NCBI GenBank assembly: GCA_036784855.1 | Contig: JAZDSV010000019.1 | Location: 62,001 to 126,000, forward strand | Origin: Aphelidium insulamus | Lineage: Eukaryota; Aphelidiomycota; Aphelidea; Aphelidiaceae | DNA: 64,000 bases | Direction: 5' to 3' | Part shown: positions 26,168 to 37,141 of the stretch, one piece after another | Layout: the number at the start of each line of letters is the position of its first letter | Position numbering within the stretch: position 1 is the first letter of the stretch | Position numbers and translations under genes: made by a program | Notes under the pieces: model-generated | What the model was told of the DNA's origin: nothing | Seen by the model: the letters and a program-made list of their open reading frames with translations, nothing else | The model's database searches: none

Positions 26168-26612
26168 ATGCCGGCGGTGTTGTACCGCGTGATGAGCTGC
26201 TTGGCAGTGCTGGTGTGCAGCGTCACTGTCCTGCTGGTGTGTCATGCGTGACATAAGAGACTACTGACGCACATACACCCATTCGCAGGCACCAACCACC
26301 ACCAGCAACAGTACCGTCAATGCATCCAGTCTGACGGCTGCCGTGTCGCTGTGCATGGCATCCGCCGTGGCGCAGACTGCACTGTTTTTTACGGGCCGTG
26401 GTTCGCCGCCTACATGCGCCCCGCTGTGGACACTGTACAGTGAGTGTGGAGATGTCTCTGTCTGCCGTAGTATCCCTTAACCACTCTGCTTACTATGCGT
26501 GCAAGTTGTGTGTGTCAATGCGGCAACAGGCGCCACACTGATTGCCATACTGACCACGTCATCTGCATATCCGCCGGTCTGGTACCTTGTCGGTCTGCTG
26601 CAGTGCGTATAA
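26168..26612 (+). CDS. small multi-span membrane protein, unknown
   Basis: Three exons (26168-26236, 26289-26439, 26530-26612) join in phase to 100 residues. There is an N-terminal hydrophobic segment (MSCLAVLVCSVTVLL), a Ser/Thr/Asn-rich patch, a second hydrophobic stretch (VSLCMASAVAQTALFF) and a third (ATLIAILTTSS...WYLVGLL). No family recognised. Support is the clean splice phases and the divergent position 122 bp from DCAF11. Confidence 0.5.
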
Positions 26613-26894
26613 AAAGCGTCTATATTATACTATACTGCATATTGGACATATTAATCACTCCACTGCAAGATGTCCGCTGCTTGTTGGAGAAGCGCTGTGG
26701 CCGCTGATTAAGGGCAGATAATGATAATAGACTGATATATATTAAGATGGAAGCAATTGCCGCCGACACGTCCACCACTTTATCGCCACCTGCGGCTCTG
26801 CAGCATTCACCGGCAAGCACTGCGAATATGCATCTAGTTGATATTAACCACGTGCGTGTAATAGGATAGTAGCACTACGAGTGGCCATGTCGCT

Positions 26895-27101
26895 ATGTTG
26901 CTGCCACCCGACCCTACCAAAGGCTATCGCGATACCGGCGATGATGATGATGATGATGATTCGGACGACTCTCTGTCCTACGTGACCGTGTCCTCGTCCT
27001 ACTTTGACTGGGAGGCAGAGAGACAGCAGCTGGTGCACACTATGCGCGCCATGCTGCCCGTCGTATTCAAGATCCTGGGCGCCGCGCTGTCCAACAAGTG
27101 T
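26895..27101 (+). CDS. hypothetical protein, first exon only
   Basis: From the ATG at 26895 an exon encodes about 69 residues: a short N-terminus, an Asp run (near 26939-26962), then a good amphipathic helix (YFDWEAERQQLVHTMRAMLP). A donor GTATGT follows at 27102. The downstream exon probably lies in 27174-27295, where a 38-codon frame ends in TAG, but no acceptor joins the two in phase, so the 3' end is not fixed. An upstream ATG at 26747 may belong to an earlier exon. No family recognised. Confidence 0.4.
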
Positions 27102-27436
27102 ATGTCTATTGATCTATCTATATATCTATGGATATACATATATATATATATATATTAATGTGTATCGATGTACAGAGTATTCACTCATGCTCTACAGTCA
27201 TGCAAAGACATTGGCCCGGCATATCCACATTCATCATGGAGCGTCTATGGAGGCCACTGTGGTGGTGGAAAGAATCATGACAGTAAAGTTATAGTCACGT
27301 CACACCATCAAACGCTATATCTACTAATGCCTTCAACTATACTACATAAGCCTCGGTCCATCATGCGCCCGTGTACATGATAATGTAGTGTGTGTGTATG
27401 TGTACAGTGGTGTTTGGTCGACAGTCGCGTGCAGTA

Positions 27437-28283
27437 CTAGACAGCACCGGGTGCAGATGGCGCTTCCAGCTCGCCAATGTGCATGAATGTGGCGTTGAAA
27501 AAGTTTCGAAACTCATTCAGCTCCATGGGAGTGAAGTTGTTCAACTACACATTTATATATATGGACATTCAGTTGGCCATATTCGTAGATAAACTAGATC
27601 ACTCACCATGGTCACGTGGTGGTTCAAGTTGCGGATACCGGACCGTGCCTTCTTCTCGCGCTCTTCTCGCAGCTCGGTGACCAGTAGCCGTATGGCCTGC
27701 GCGTCAGGCACATCCTCTGACCTGCCCTCGGCCGTCATTCTCCGTGTCATGATATATATATATATATATATATATACAGTATAGGCACGTATGGGTACAG
27801 TATCATGCTGATTGTAACACTGACCACCGCAGCACGTTGTGGGCAATCTCCATGAAATGTCGCGGCAGGCTGGTCAGTCTACTCTGCAGCCGTTCCTCTT
27901 TCAGCTTGTTGGTCAGCCACTCTGTACAAGCCGCGCATGTCAGCACTCATTGCGATATGTACACTCAGTTTACATGTGAGACGCTACCAGTTTCTAGCCA
28001 AGCGGGGGGAGTGAGCTTGCACATGCCGCGCCGTCGCAGCTCCAGCGCCACCCACATGGGTACAAGGGAGCGGTTGGGTGGCCTGAATGGTCCGATGCGG
28101 CACTGCACGGGCAGGGTCAATACACAACTACTAGGTGTGTGCATATACATGGAATGGTACACACACCTGCATGAGGGTGAGCTTGGCCATGCTGATGCGC
28201 GGTATAATGTACAGATAGTCCATCTCGGCCACCAGCTCCATCTCTTGCGGCGTAAAGTCCTGCACCAGCGGCACCGTGGACAT
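27437..28283 (-). CDS. PSF2: GINS complex subunit Psf2
   Basis: Part of the CMG replicative helicase (Cdc45-MCM-GINS). Five exons: 28283-28167, 28102-27988, 27921-27828, 27739-27607, 27544-27437; 188 residues, the family's usual size. Conserved blocks: FTPQEMELVAEMDYLYIIPR, IGPFRPPNRSLVPMWVALEL, then RGMCKLTPPAWL, SLPRHFMEIAHNVL, RLLVTELREEREKKA and the end NNFTPMELNEFRNFF. Intron 3 is longer than most (88 bp) and carries a TA microsatellite. The call rests on the whole conserved order. Confidence 0.93.
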
Positions 28284-28849
28284 TGTGCACTTGGATGGTA
28301 TATGTTATGTGGGTTGTCAATATGCAGCGACAAGATCTCGTAATATATTTTTCCTTGTTTAAGTTTATTAAAGTGAGTCAATTACTGCCGCGCGGCCAGA
28401 TCTCGTAAGAGGCCAATACATATTTAGCGCTCAATATGCGTGCACAACACTCAATAATCAACTCATGCTATGTATGTATGTATGTATGTATAAGACTTTG
28501 AGTGATAATCTGCAACAATGGGTCTGGTGACCATATGATCAACTGCTACCGAACTTTGTGCATGGTATGCCCTATGTGCATTGTTAATGCATGCCTTGTG
28601 AGCGCCTGTGTTGTGCATTCCTGCATACCTACCCCGTGTAAATTTTCAGTGTCAGTGAATATGTGTAGGTATTCTGCGTCGTTGTGCATTACCTGTTCTA
28701 TATTCTTTTGCTGGTATGATTTTTACGATTTTTTTGGGAGATCGAGTCCTCAAAAGTCTGGTCCTTTTACTAAACACTAGCACTGTAGTATCCCCGTGAT
28801 TGTGTTGTTCAGTTTTCTGTTCTTATTCCTTTTCCATCGCGCGCCTGCA
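28284..28849. other. intergenic, with (TATG)n repeat
   Basis: Gap between Psf2 and the ankyrin gene region. It holds a tetranucleotide TATG repeat at about 28467-28491. A 92-codon open frame (28502-28780) is Cys-rich but has no family, poor codon use and no support as a gene. Confidence 0.6.
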
Positions 28850-29040
28850 ATGCCACTGATAATGTTTTTCGTGGTAGTGGTGGTGGTGGCATCTCTGGGC
28901 GCGCTAGGGATGCCACTTGGGACAGGTGGCGCTGATACCATCCCCGAGCATTTCCGCTGTGCAGCAATGACCTTGCTCGCCATATCCTTGGGTTTCTCGG
29001 TGCTGGCTACCATCAGTAGGTGGCACCGGTGTCCCGGGAC

Positions 29041-30135
29041 ATGAGACGTCTGTACTCTGTCTACGGATGCGGCACATACTACTCTGCCGCGGCACAATCG
29101 TTGCATTTAGCAGAGCAAGATTTTCAACACATGACCCAAGATGGGATGAATGCACTGCAGAGAGCGGCTGCAAGTGGCGGCCGTTTGGAAGTGCTGCAAT
29201 GGACATGTGAAAATGGGTGTGCATTCACCGCAAAGACGTGGCACTTGGCCGTCTGCGGTGGACACGTAAATGTGCTGCAGTGGGCGCATGAAAGTGGTTT
29301 TCCGTGTGATATGGAGACATGCGATAGGGCAGCCTATAGTGGTCGTTTGGCAGTGTTGCAGTGGGCGCAGGCAAACAACTTTCCACTGTCTGCGAGGACT
29401 TTCGGCATGGCTGCCGAGAATGGACATTTGCATGTGCTGCAGTGGCTCTATGCAATCGGGCATCCATGGTCCGTGAACACGTGCCGCAGTGCAGCTTCCA
29501 GTGGCCACTTGCATTGTCTGTACTGGCTACGCTCACGTGGATGTCCATGGAATGAAGAAACCTGCAATATGGCTGCTCGTCGTGGCCACCTGCATGTACT
29601 GAGATGGGCGCGTGCCAATGGGTGTCCATGGTCGGAATCTACGTTCAATGATGCTAGTGCTGCTGGACATCTGGAAGTTTTGCAGTGGTTACGTGACCAT
29701 GGATGTCCGTGGGACGCAAACAATCGTCGCCTCGCTACCAATGCGGTCTCTGGTGGTCACCTACATGTTCTGCAGTTGCTACGGGAATGCGGGTGTCAGT
29801 GGGATGAGTCGTCAGTATGCAGGCTTGCAGCATTTAATGGCCACCTACACGTGCTGCAGTGGTTACGGGCACAAGGTTGCCCGTGGTCCGAATCTACATG
29901 TCGTAGCGCTGCCTCGAATGGTCATTTGGCAGTGCTGCAGTGGGCTCGTGCAAATGGATGTCCATGGGATGCAACCACATGCAAAAGTGCTCTGGCTGGC
30001 GGCCATATGGAAGTTATGCAGTGGGCGCTTGCTAACGGGTGTCCATTTGTTGAAAATAATGCCAACACCGGTCCACTCGACTACATACAGCGCAAGTTGC
30101 AACAGTGGCTACGCACAATGGGCGTACTACGGTGA
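29041..30135 (+). CDS. ankyrin-array protein (LHVLQW-type repeats)
   Basis: Open frame of 364 residues made of about ten tandem units of 27-33 residues with the core GHLHVLQWLRxxGCPWxxxT and CxxAAxxGH. This subtype (VLQW...GCPW) is common in giant viruses, oomycetes and other protists. No intron in the array. From the ATG at 29041 it lacks a signal peptide. An alternative first exon at 28850-29016 (MPLIMFFVVVVVVASLGALG, then a second hydrophobic segment) ends in a GTAGGT donor and joins in phase to an acceptor at 29110. That would make a membrane or secreted ankyrin protein. Ligands unknown. Confidence 0.85.
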   Translation: MRRLYSVYGCGTYYSAAAQSLHLAEQDFQHMTQDGMNALQRAAASGGRLEVLQWTCENGCAFTAKTWHLAVCGGHVNVLQWAHESGFPCDMETCDRAAYSGRLAVLQWAQANNFPLSARTFGMAAENGHLHVLQWLYAIGHPWSVNTCRSAASSGHLHCLYWLRSRGCPWNEETCNMAARRGHLHVLRWARANGCPWSESTFNDASAAGHLEVLQWLRDHGCPWDANNRRLATNAVSGGHLHVLQLLRECGCQWDESSVCRLAAFNGHLHVLQWLRAQGCPWSESTCRSAASNGHLAVLQWARANGCPWDATTCKSALAGGHMEVMQWALANGCPFVENNANTGPLDYIQRKLQQWLRTMGVLR

Positions 30136-30412
30136 GGTGATACCTCGAGGCAATTATGCAAGATGATGATGCTGTTTCTTATTCCATTCCAGTACCCGGT
30201 TAAGTGGTAGGAGATAAGTTTGCGTTGAAACTTGGCCAGCCGCAGAGGGTAAATAGGAATCGATCCTTTGCGTCATATAAATCGAATTGAGGCAGCGCGA
30301 CTCACATGCACTAGCAGCTAGCTAAAATATAAATGAATGTTTTTCCTTGAGCGGAAGTTGTCGTTGCAATGAATGAGCAACAACTGCTTCTTTCTTTCTG
30401 TCAATCGCACGG
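30136..30412. other. intergenic region upstream of DUS3
   Basis: About 280 bp with no coding signal. The composition is even and no tRNA fold is apparent. Confidence 0.6.
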
Positions 30413-32621
30413 ATGACCACCGATGCCCCGCCAGCAGACGCGGCCACAGCGCCTTCACACAAAGTGGACAGCCGCAATGCCGGTGTCGCGCCAATAAAGG
30501 CCGAGTAGGTGCCTGCTCTGTGTGTGTGTGTGTGTGTGTGTGTCGTGAAATAGTTTGAGTGCTTGACTGAGTGACTTGTGTGCAGATATCTGGTGCCTCA
30601 GAAGCCACGCGTCACTGCCGCCGATAACGCGTCCACTGCAGCTAACACCGATGCGGACGGCGACGCGATGCCGACGACTCCCAGCACTGATGTGGATATG
30701 CCGCCTGAAGGTGGCAACAAAGATGATAGCAGGAATGGACGCGTGCGCAACCGGGGCATGAACAAGAAGCGCACTTTTGCCTATCTGAAGGGCGGCGAGA
30801 GCGTGCAGCTGTGCAATGCCGTGTCCATTGGCGAAGAGTGCACGTACGATGGCTGCAAGAAGAGCCACGACCTGGCCGCATATCTGGAGTCGCGCGAGCC
30901 GGCACTGGGCACCGTCTGTCCAGTGTTTACTGAGCACGGCTTCTGCAAGTAAGTATTGTATATGTGTATTATCTGTTTGACTAACATGACAGGTACGGCA
31001 TCCGATGCCGATTCTACACGCACCACACCGATGAAAATATGAAGGCCATTCGACGTGATGATGCTGTGGACGTGGACACGTTGCGCGAACACAATGCCAT
31101 ATCGCGCGATCTCACCATTCAGCTGCGGAAAAAGTGTTATCCATTCCGCGAGGCCACTGCAAAGATGGCCGAGCTAAAGATACAGGATCACGCCAAGTGG
31201 GTGAAGAAACCCGTTGGAGGCGATGCTGCCTTGGTGTCGAACGACAGCGAGCCTGACGCGGATAAAGAGCCGCGCACTGAACAGCGCAAACTCGACTTCA
31301 AGGGCAAGCTGTACCTGGCGCCCCTGACCACCGTGGGCAATCTGCCGTTCCGTGCCGTGTGTCGCCAGCTTGGAGCTGATATTACGTGCGGTGAAATGGC
31401 CATGGTAATGAATGTGGTGTTAATATTCAACTTTCTTGCATTCACTGTTACCGCAGGCCGATCAACTGCTGCAAGGGAACCCGAAAGAATGGGCGCTGTT
31501 GCGTCGACACAAATCCGAAGACTTTTTCGGCGTTCAGGTCAGTGTACTCTATATTACTCTATGCATTCGTTTAATTCCATTTCCAATATTTTATAGATAT
31601 GCGGCAACAAGCCAGATATTATGATGCGCTGCGTGGAGCTGCTCAACCGGGAAGTCAATGTGGATTTCATTGACTTGAACTTGGGCTGCCCGATCGACAT
31701 GGTGTACAATCAGCAATGTGGTAGCGGTGCATTTCTGCGCGAGCGTCGCCTGCAAGACACCATTCGTGGCATATGCGCCGTACGTTTGATTATTGCGTAA
31801 CTATGATCATCTGACGGCCTAGGTGAGCCATGTGCCGGTGACGGTGAAACTCCGTGCCGGCATCCAGACCAACTCCAACATTGGTTAGTGCATATATTAT
31901 GCATATTTATATATCTCTATGGCTCTAATGTGAGCTGCGTGTAGCGCACAATTTCATTCCCAAGTTTAAAGAGTGGGGCGCGCAAATGTGCACATTGCAT
32001 GGGCGGTCGCGTCAGCAGCGCTACACCAAGCTGGCCGACTGGAACTACATTGGCGAGGTGTGTGACATGATAGTGTGCAATTCAATGGTTAATACGACAC
32101 TGTAGTGTGCCAAAGTGGCCGCTGGTGTGCAGCTGCCCTTTTTTGGCAATGGCGACATTCTGTCGTATGAAGAGTACCACCAGCACCTGGAGGCCGGACT
32201 GGATGGCTGCATGATCGGACGCGCCGCACTCATCAAGCCGTGGATATTCACCGAGATCAAGGAGCGCCGGCACTGGGACATCTCGTCCTCGGAGCGCATG
32301 GACATCCTGCGACAGTTCTGCAACCAGGGCATGGTGCACTGGGGCAGCGATGTGGAGGGCGTGAACAAGACGCGGCGATACCTGCTCGAGTGGCTGTCGT
32401 TCATGTGTCGCTACATTCCCGTGGGTGTGTTGGAGCAGGTGCCGCAGCGTATGAATGACCGGCCGCCGCGCTATGTGGGCCGTGACGATTTGGAGACGCT
32501 GATGGCCAGCGAGTACGTCGAGGACTGGATGAAGATCAGCGAGATGTTGTTGGGCAAAGCCCCAGACACATTTGCTTTTGTCCCAAAGCACAAGTCAAAC
32601 TCGTACGAGACCACAGGCTAA
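30413..32621 (+). CDS. DUS3: tRNA-dihydrouridine(47) synthase DUS3
   Basis: FMN enzyme that reduces U47 of tRNA (and some mRNA uridines). Eight exons (30413-30504, 30586-30948, 30993-31404, 31457-31537, 31597-31779, 31823-31883, 31945-32057, 32106-32621) give 606 residues. The N-terminal part has two CCCH zinc fingers ([29 protein letters not shown]). The TIM barrel begins at [20 protein letters not shown]. Then [20 protein letters not shown] with the catalytic Cys in the CGSG segment, [11 protein letters not shown] and [14 protein letters not shown]. Intron 1 contains a TG microsatellite. Full domain order of eukaryotic Dus3/DUS3L. Confidence 0.96.
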
Positions 32622-32840
32622 TTCTGGATGCTGGTTTATATACACGTCGGCCGAGAGCCCATCCGAACAACGACTCATAGACTAGACCAATAAAGCGTTC
32701 ACCATATGAGCTTCAGGGCAAACTCTTTTTTTGTCGGGTGCGGTCGAATATAGCCCAGATATTGTAGCGATGATATCGCGCGTAAAAATCGCACCCTGTG
32801 CAAAATATTATGCAACTCAAGTATAAATACGAGTGGACAC

Positions 32841-35295
32841 CTACAAAGTCTCTGGATTTCCCGTATCTTTGGCATCCCGTTCTACAATAACGGCAAAGCT
32901 GCCGAAAAAGTCGGCCAGATTTATCGATTTTCCCTAACAGGTTAGAATGTTATCGGCATAGGGAGACGCTTACGCTCTCGCGGTACATGTTGAACACGAT
33001 TGTCAAGTCTTCTTGCTGCGGATCAAACGGGTCGTCGGAACATTCGCTTCCCAGATACAAATGAGGCGTGGATAGCGCAGTGTCCAGTGCGGCCCGGAGT
33101 TGTGCCGAGAAGACCTGTCATGCTGAAGTGACCGAGACATTTCATGAAAGATATTTACCCTCTCTATCTTGGATGACGAATAGTAGTAGAATACGTCTGC
33201 GAGCGGATGCGCTAGAAACATATCCACGGCTCGACTGTCGTATTATATCATTTCAATAAGTTGTACTGAACATACGTCAGCAGATTCGTCAAGAAAGCAA
33301 TTAGAGCACGAGAGAGTGCAGGTGATGTGTCGCGTTCACCGTCATCATTGACAGTACTTTCAGCGACTTGCTCGATGGCATGGGTGAGATTGTCGGCCAG
33401 TTCCGGCATGTCGCTTTCATCACACAGCAAAGAAATTTCTTCAATCAGATCGACAAGTACCGTTTTGGAGAAGAGACGAACCACTTTGAGTAATCGCGCG
33501 CCAGACCGTTCATGAAGAAAGCCCGGCATGAGCACTTCAGTGTACACTTCGTACAGGTGATGAAAGTCTGGTTTCTTCATCCTTTTGTTGACCAACCAGA
33601 CGCTTCGCACTGCTATTTGCAAAAGGTTTTCGATAGCGCACAGATTTTGTTTGAGATCTCCCAGTTCAATTGCCAGTCGTGGCCCAGCAAGCAGACGGTG
33701 TACTAGCTCGGGCTCTGTGCTGGCTATCGATTGTATATATCTACTGATAATAATAGCTAAAAATTACCCCGTGCCGTCAATATTTACGTACCGCTTAAAC
33801 GACGGCAGACTTCGAATGAGGTCCAGATGAACAGGAGTAATGCAGCCAGTCAAATCATCTGCAGCCAGAATTGATAACGGATTGCTAAAGTAATAGTCCA
33901 TGGCAGAAAACTACGAGGAGATTACATTTTTATTGCAGCAAATGGAAAGCGTACCTTGAGAACATTTAAAAATCGCACCACAGACAGATTATTCTCTTTG
34001 AAAGAATCAGTCTGCCTCATTAGCGTGCGAGCAGAAAACTTGAGCCTTCGCGAAGGCTTCACAAATATCTACAGGATGAGATGTGATAAATTATACTTGA
34101 ATAATTACCTCTTCGACCAGCGAGTCCAGCCATAAACTGGGATTGTTTACCATGAATCGTTTGATGCACAGATGCTCAAACACTTGTCGTGTCAGCAGAT
34201 CAATATCACCATCAAACGACGCAGATGACCCCAGCACCACCACAAATGGCAACCGTGGGAAATCACTATTGGTCAGTACAATAACTATGCAGATCATTAA
34301 ACTTACTGCAGTATTGTGAGCAGGTCACGGAGAACTTCGGCTGGGAAAACGGAGATGTCGCTGACAATCACTACCCAGCGCTCATCACCGGCCACTTGAT
34401 GGCTATACATCCAAGAAATGTCGGCTGCCTAGAGAACGATATTAGAATGCGTGCGATAATCAGATGCGACCGCACCGAGCAATTGTCGGCATAGTTGTCT
34501 GGCCGAATGATATCATTGAGTTCAGTCAGAGTGGCCTTTAGCGTGGAGTGATCATGGGCGTCGAGGAGTACAACGCGATGCTGCGCGGCACTCAATTCGT
34601 CCGCAATCGACTGGAAAAGCGGCATGTTGTCTTGATGGCTGATACCGCCCGTTAGCAGCGCGCATGGAATCTCCCTACCACAAACTACTTATAACGGTCA
34701 TGAAACGCAGTAAAATACCTGGAGATATTAATGGAGGCCAGCACGGACTTGTCTGCTACATCGTCATCACTGCCCACGGACACAAAGGAAATAATGTCAC
34801 TGATCAGTGCGGCATGCATTCGCTGAAAAGTACTCTGACACGGTCCATGAGCAACGTTCAACACCGTGTTAACTAGCGAAATACACACACACTTACCGCG
34901 ACAATGCTGTCCAGCTCTTGCACTGCTGCTTGATAGAGACTCCATCGAGTGTCGCGACACTTTAACGGCTCCATCCCGTCCAACAGCGGGGTAAACATGC
35001 GGGTTGCCGACAGATCCTTCTCTGTATAATCGTCAGCATCTAAATGCAGTAATTAAACTAAGTAATTAAACTGGCTATACCACTATCCGGCACCACGGTG
35101 GCCTTTTTGCGCATGTGTCGCCTGGCAGTGGCCCGCGTCATGCGCCGTGACTGGCCGCACGGTTGGAGTGTCCGGGAGCTGCTGTCATCTAGCACACCTG
35201 GTCGTAGCAGCCGTATCTTGTAGCCATCCTAAGCAGGCCGCCGTCAGTTAACGCAATTGGAGGGGGGGGGAAAGGGCCAACAGCCGTACCGTCAT
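32841..35295 (-). CDS. ORC3: origin recognition complex subunit 3
   Basis: Thirteen exons on the minus strand (35295-35290, 35228-35081, 35039-34897, 34834-34719, 34674-34476, 34428-34307, 34265-34109, 34068-33955, 33910-33792, 33719-33276, 33234-33159, 33114-32974, 32933-32841), 625 residues, all phases consistent. The AAA-like domain shows IPCALLTGG then HRVVLLDAHDHSTLKATL, WVVIVSDISVFPAEVLRDLL and FPRLPFVVVLGSSAS. The C-terminal winged-helix region ends ALDTALSTPHLYLG, TIVFNMYRES, INLADFFGSFAVIV, the Orc3 ending. Exon 1 codes only Met-Thr. Loads MCM at replication origins by family. Confidence 0.9.
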
Positions 35296-35954
35296 GGAGC
35301 GATTTGGATATCCAGCTCTGTATATGTGTAAAGATGTAAATATATCAGCACTGTTTCAGCGACTGCACTTAAGCGAATATGTAGCCTTCAATTAACACGT
35401 TCCATATAAATATTGTGCTACAAGTATAAGCTGAGCTCCTCGCTACAAGTATTTACATACGTAGTTATACTGCAAACCGCTGCATTGTAACGCTGCATAA
35501 TGGTTGGCGGAATTTATAACTGAGACTTTTGACAAAGCTCATTACTCGCCAGGTGAATTGCCGGAGCGTATGCGCTAAAGCTAACCGTCTGTCCATATTT
35601 CCCTATGTGATATGTGATCTATATACCGCAAAGTTATTTCGATTAGTCATTAAATACTATTATAAAAATTCATGAATGGGAACTTACTGTTATAATTAAC
35701 TGGCAGGTAAGCTCTCTGTAGTCAGCTATAAATCCGTTTTTGACCATGTATATATTTACATAAGCGTTATACATTATATTATTTTACGTACGATACATAT
35801 ACGTATTACGATATATACGTTATACGTTATTATACTATACTATTAATACTATATCTACATACGCGTTATATTAAAAGAGCATTTAACATCTGCACAAGCC
35901 GTAATAGGAGCCGGAATACAGCACACCGTGCACAATCAATCACACGCGCACAGC
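35296..35954. other. AT-rich intergenic region, ORC3/eIF3j divergent promoter
   Basis: 660 bp, strongly AT-rich from 35740 to 35880 with repeated TACGTA, ACGTTATA and ATACGTAT words. No open frame of interest and no RNA gene recognised. It lies between divergent genes and probably holds both promoters. Confidence 0.6.
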
Positions 35955-37050
35955 ATGGCCGACAGTTGGGGTGCGTGTGGCCTGCACATCATGGCTGCTC
36001 TCAATATTGACGCAACTAACCTGCGTGTGTGCAACTGGCAGAGGATTTCGATGACGGTGAAGCGGGGGACGCGCCCATTGCCGTGGCACAGGGCGCATAT
36101 GCTGCCAATGAGGGCGCGGATGACGTGCTGGTGCGTGCGTCCTCGAGCCACTAACCACGCATTTTGCTTATTGTGGTGACAGGAGTCGTGGGAGGACGAG
36201 TTGGAAGATGCTTCGGCGTCTGCCACTGCTGGTACTTCTGCCGCCGCCCCTGCCGTATCCAGCAAGAAGAAGCTGGCTCAAAAGATTGCCGAACGCCAGG
36301 CGGCCGAGGAGAAGCGGCAACAGCAGCTTGCGGCCAAGAAGGTGTGTATATATAGTATGTGTTTATGATATGTATATATATACATATCATAAACACATAC
36401 TACATACATGCAATGAACGTTGACATGCCGCGGCGCAGGCACTCGAAAATGAGTCGGCGGCTGAGCGGAAGGCTCGACTAGACGCGCTTGTCACCCAGGC
36501 CGACATGGCACACACGGTGGACCTGTTTGCCGGTGCCACGGTTGTCGGCAAGTGTAGACATAATTGCCAAGTTGTCTCTGTACGAACTCTCACCTTACAC
36601 AATGGCCAGATCCAAGTGCCGCCGCGCTGGCAGCCGACATTGCCAGCGGTGACAATGTACTGGACCGCATGACGCCCAAGACGAAAGCAGAGTTTGACGC
36701 GTACGCCAAGGCATTGGTGGCGCGTGTGCTTGGATTCAAGGCCAAATCATCACTCTATCTGCCCTTCATGGAAACTATCGTGCGCGAGCTGGTGGAGCCG
36801 CTGGACTTTAGTGACATTCGCAAACTCTCTTCCACGCTGTCCACCGTGGCCAATGAGAAGCAGCGCGCCGAGAAGGACAAGAAGTCTGGCAAGAAGAGTT
36901 CGTACCATGATATAGTTTGCATAGTTTTGTTGTTTACATATATATATCTATGTAGCGGTCAAGAAGGCGCAGGTCAAGGTGGACAGCGACCCGATGGGCG
37001 GCGATGGCTATGCGGACGAAGATTTTGGCGAATACGACGACTTTATGTAA
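35955..37050 (+). CDS. EIF3J: translation initiation factor eIF3 subunit J
   Basis: Loosely bound eIF3 subunit (Hcr1 in yeast) acting at the ribosomal decoding site and in recycling. Six exons (35955-35970, 36042-36130, 36183-36341, 36439-36547, 36610-36897, 36956-37050); 251 residues. The acidic N-terminus MADSWEDFDDGEAGDAP and SWEDEL are typical, followed by a Lys/Glu coiled coil (KKLAQKIAERQAAEEKRQQ). Then the conserved core DPKTKAEF-like (DRMTPKTKAEFDAYAKALV), FMETIVRELVEPLDFSDIRK and the acidic end FGEYDDFM. Intron 4 (36548-36609) has a GC donor. Intron 3 holds a 48-bp perfect palindrome. Confidence 0.93.
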
Positions 37051-37141
37051 CGCTCTGCATGTTATAACTAGAGTCTTTACTGACAGCTATATTTGATACT
37101 CGTGCACAAACCACTGCTTGCTTGCTTGCTAGTTCCCTTGG

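Noticed and set aside
28502-28780. 92-codon Cys-rich plus-strand frame
   Set aside because: No family resemblance, no signal of selection visible, low-complexity surroundings.
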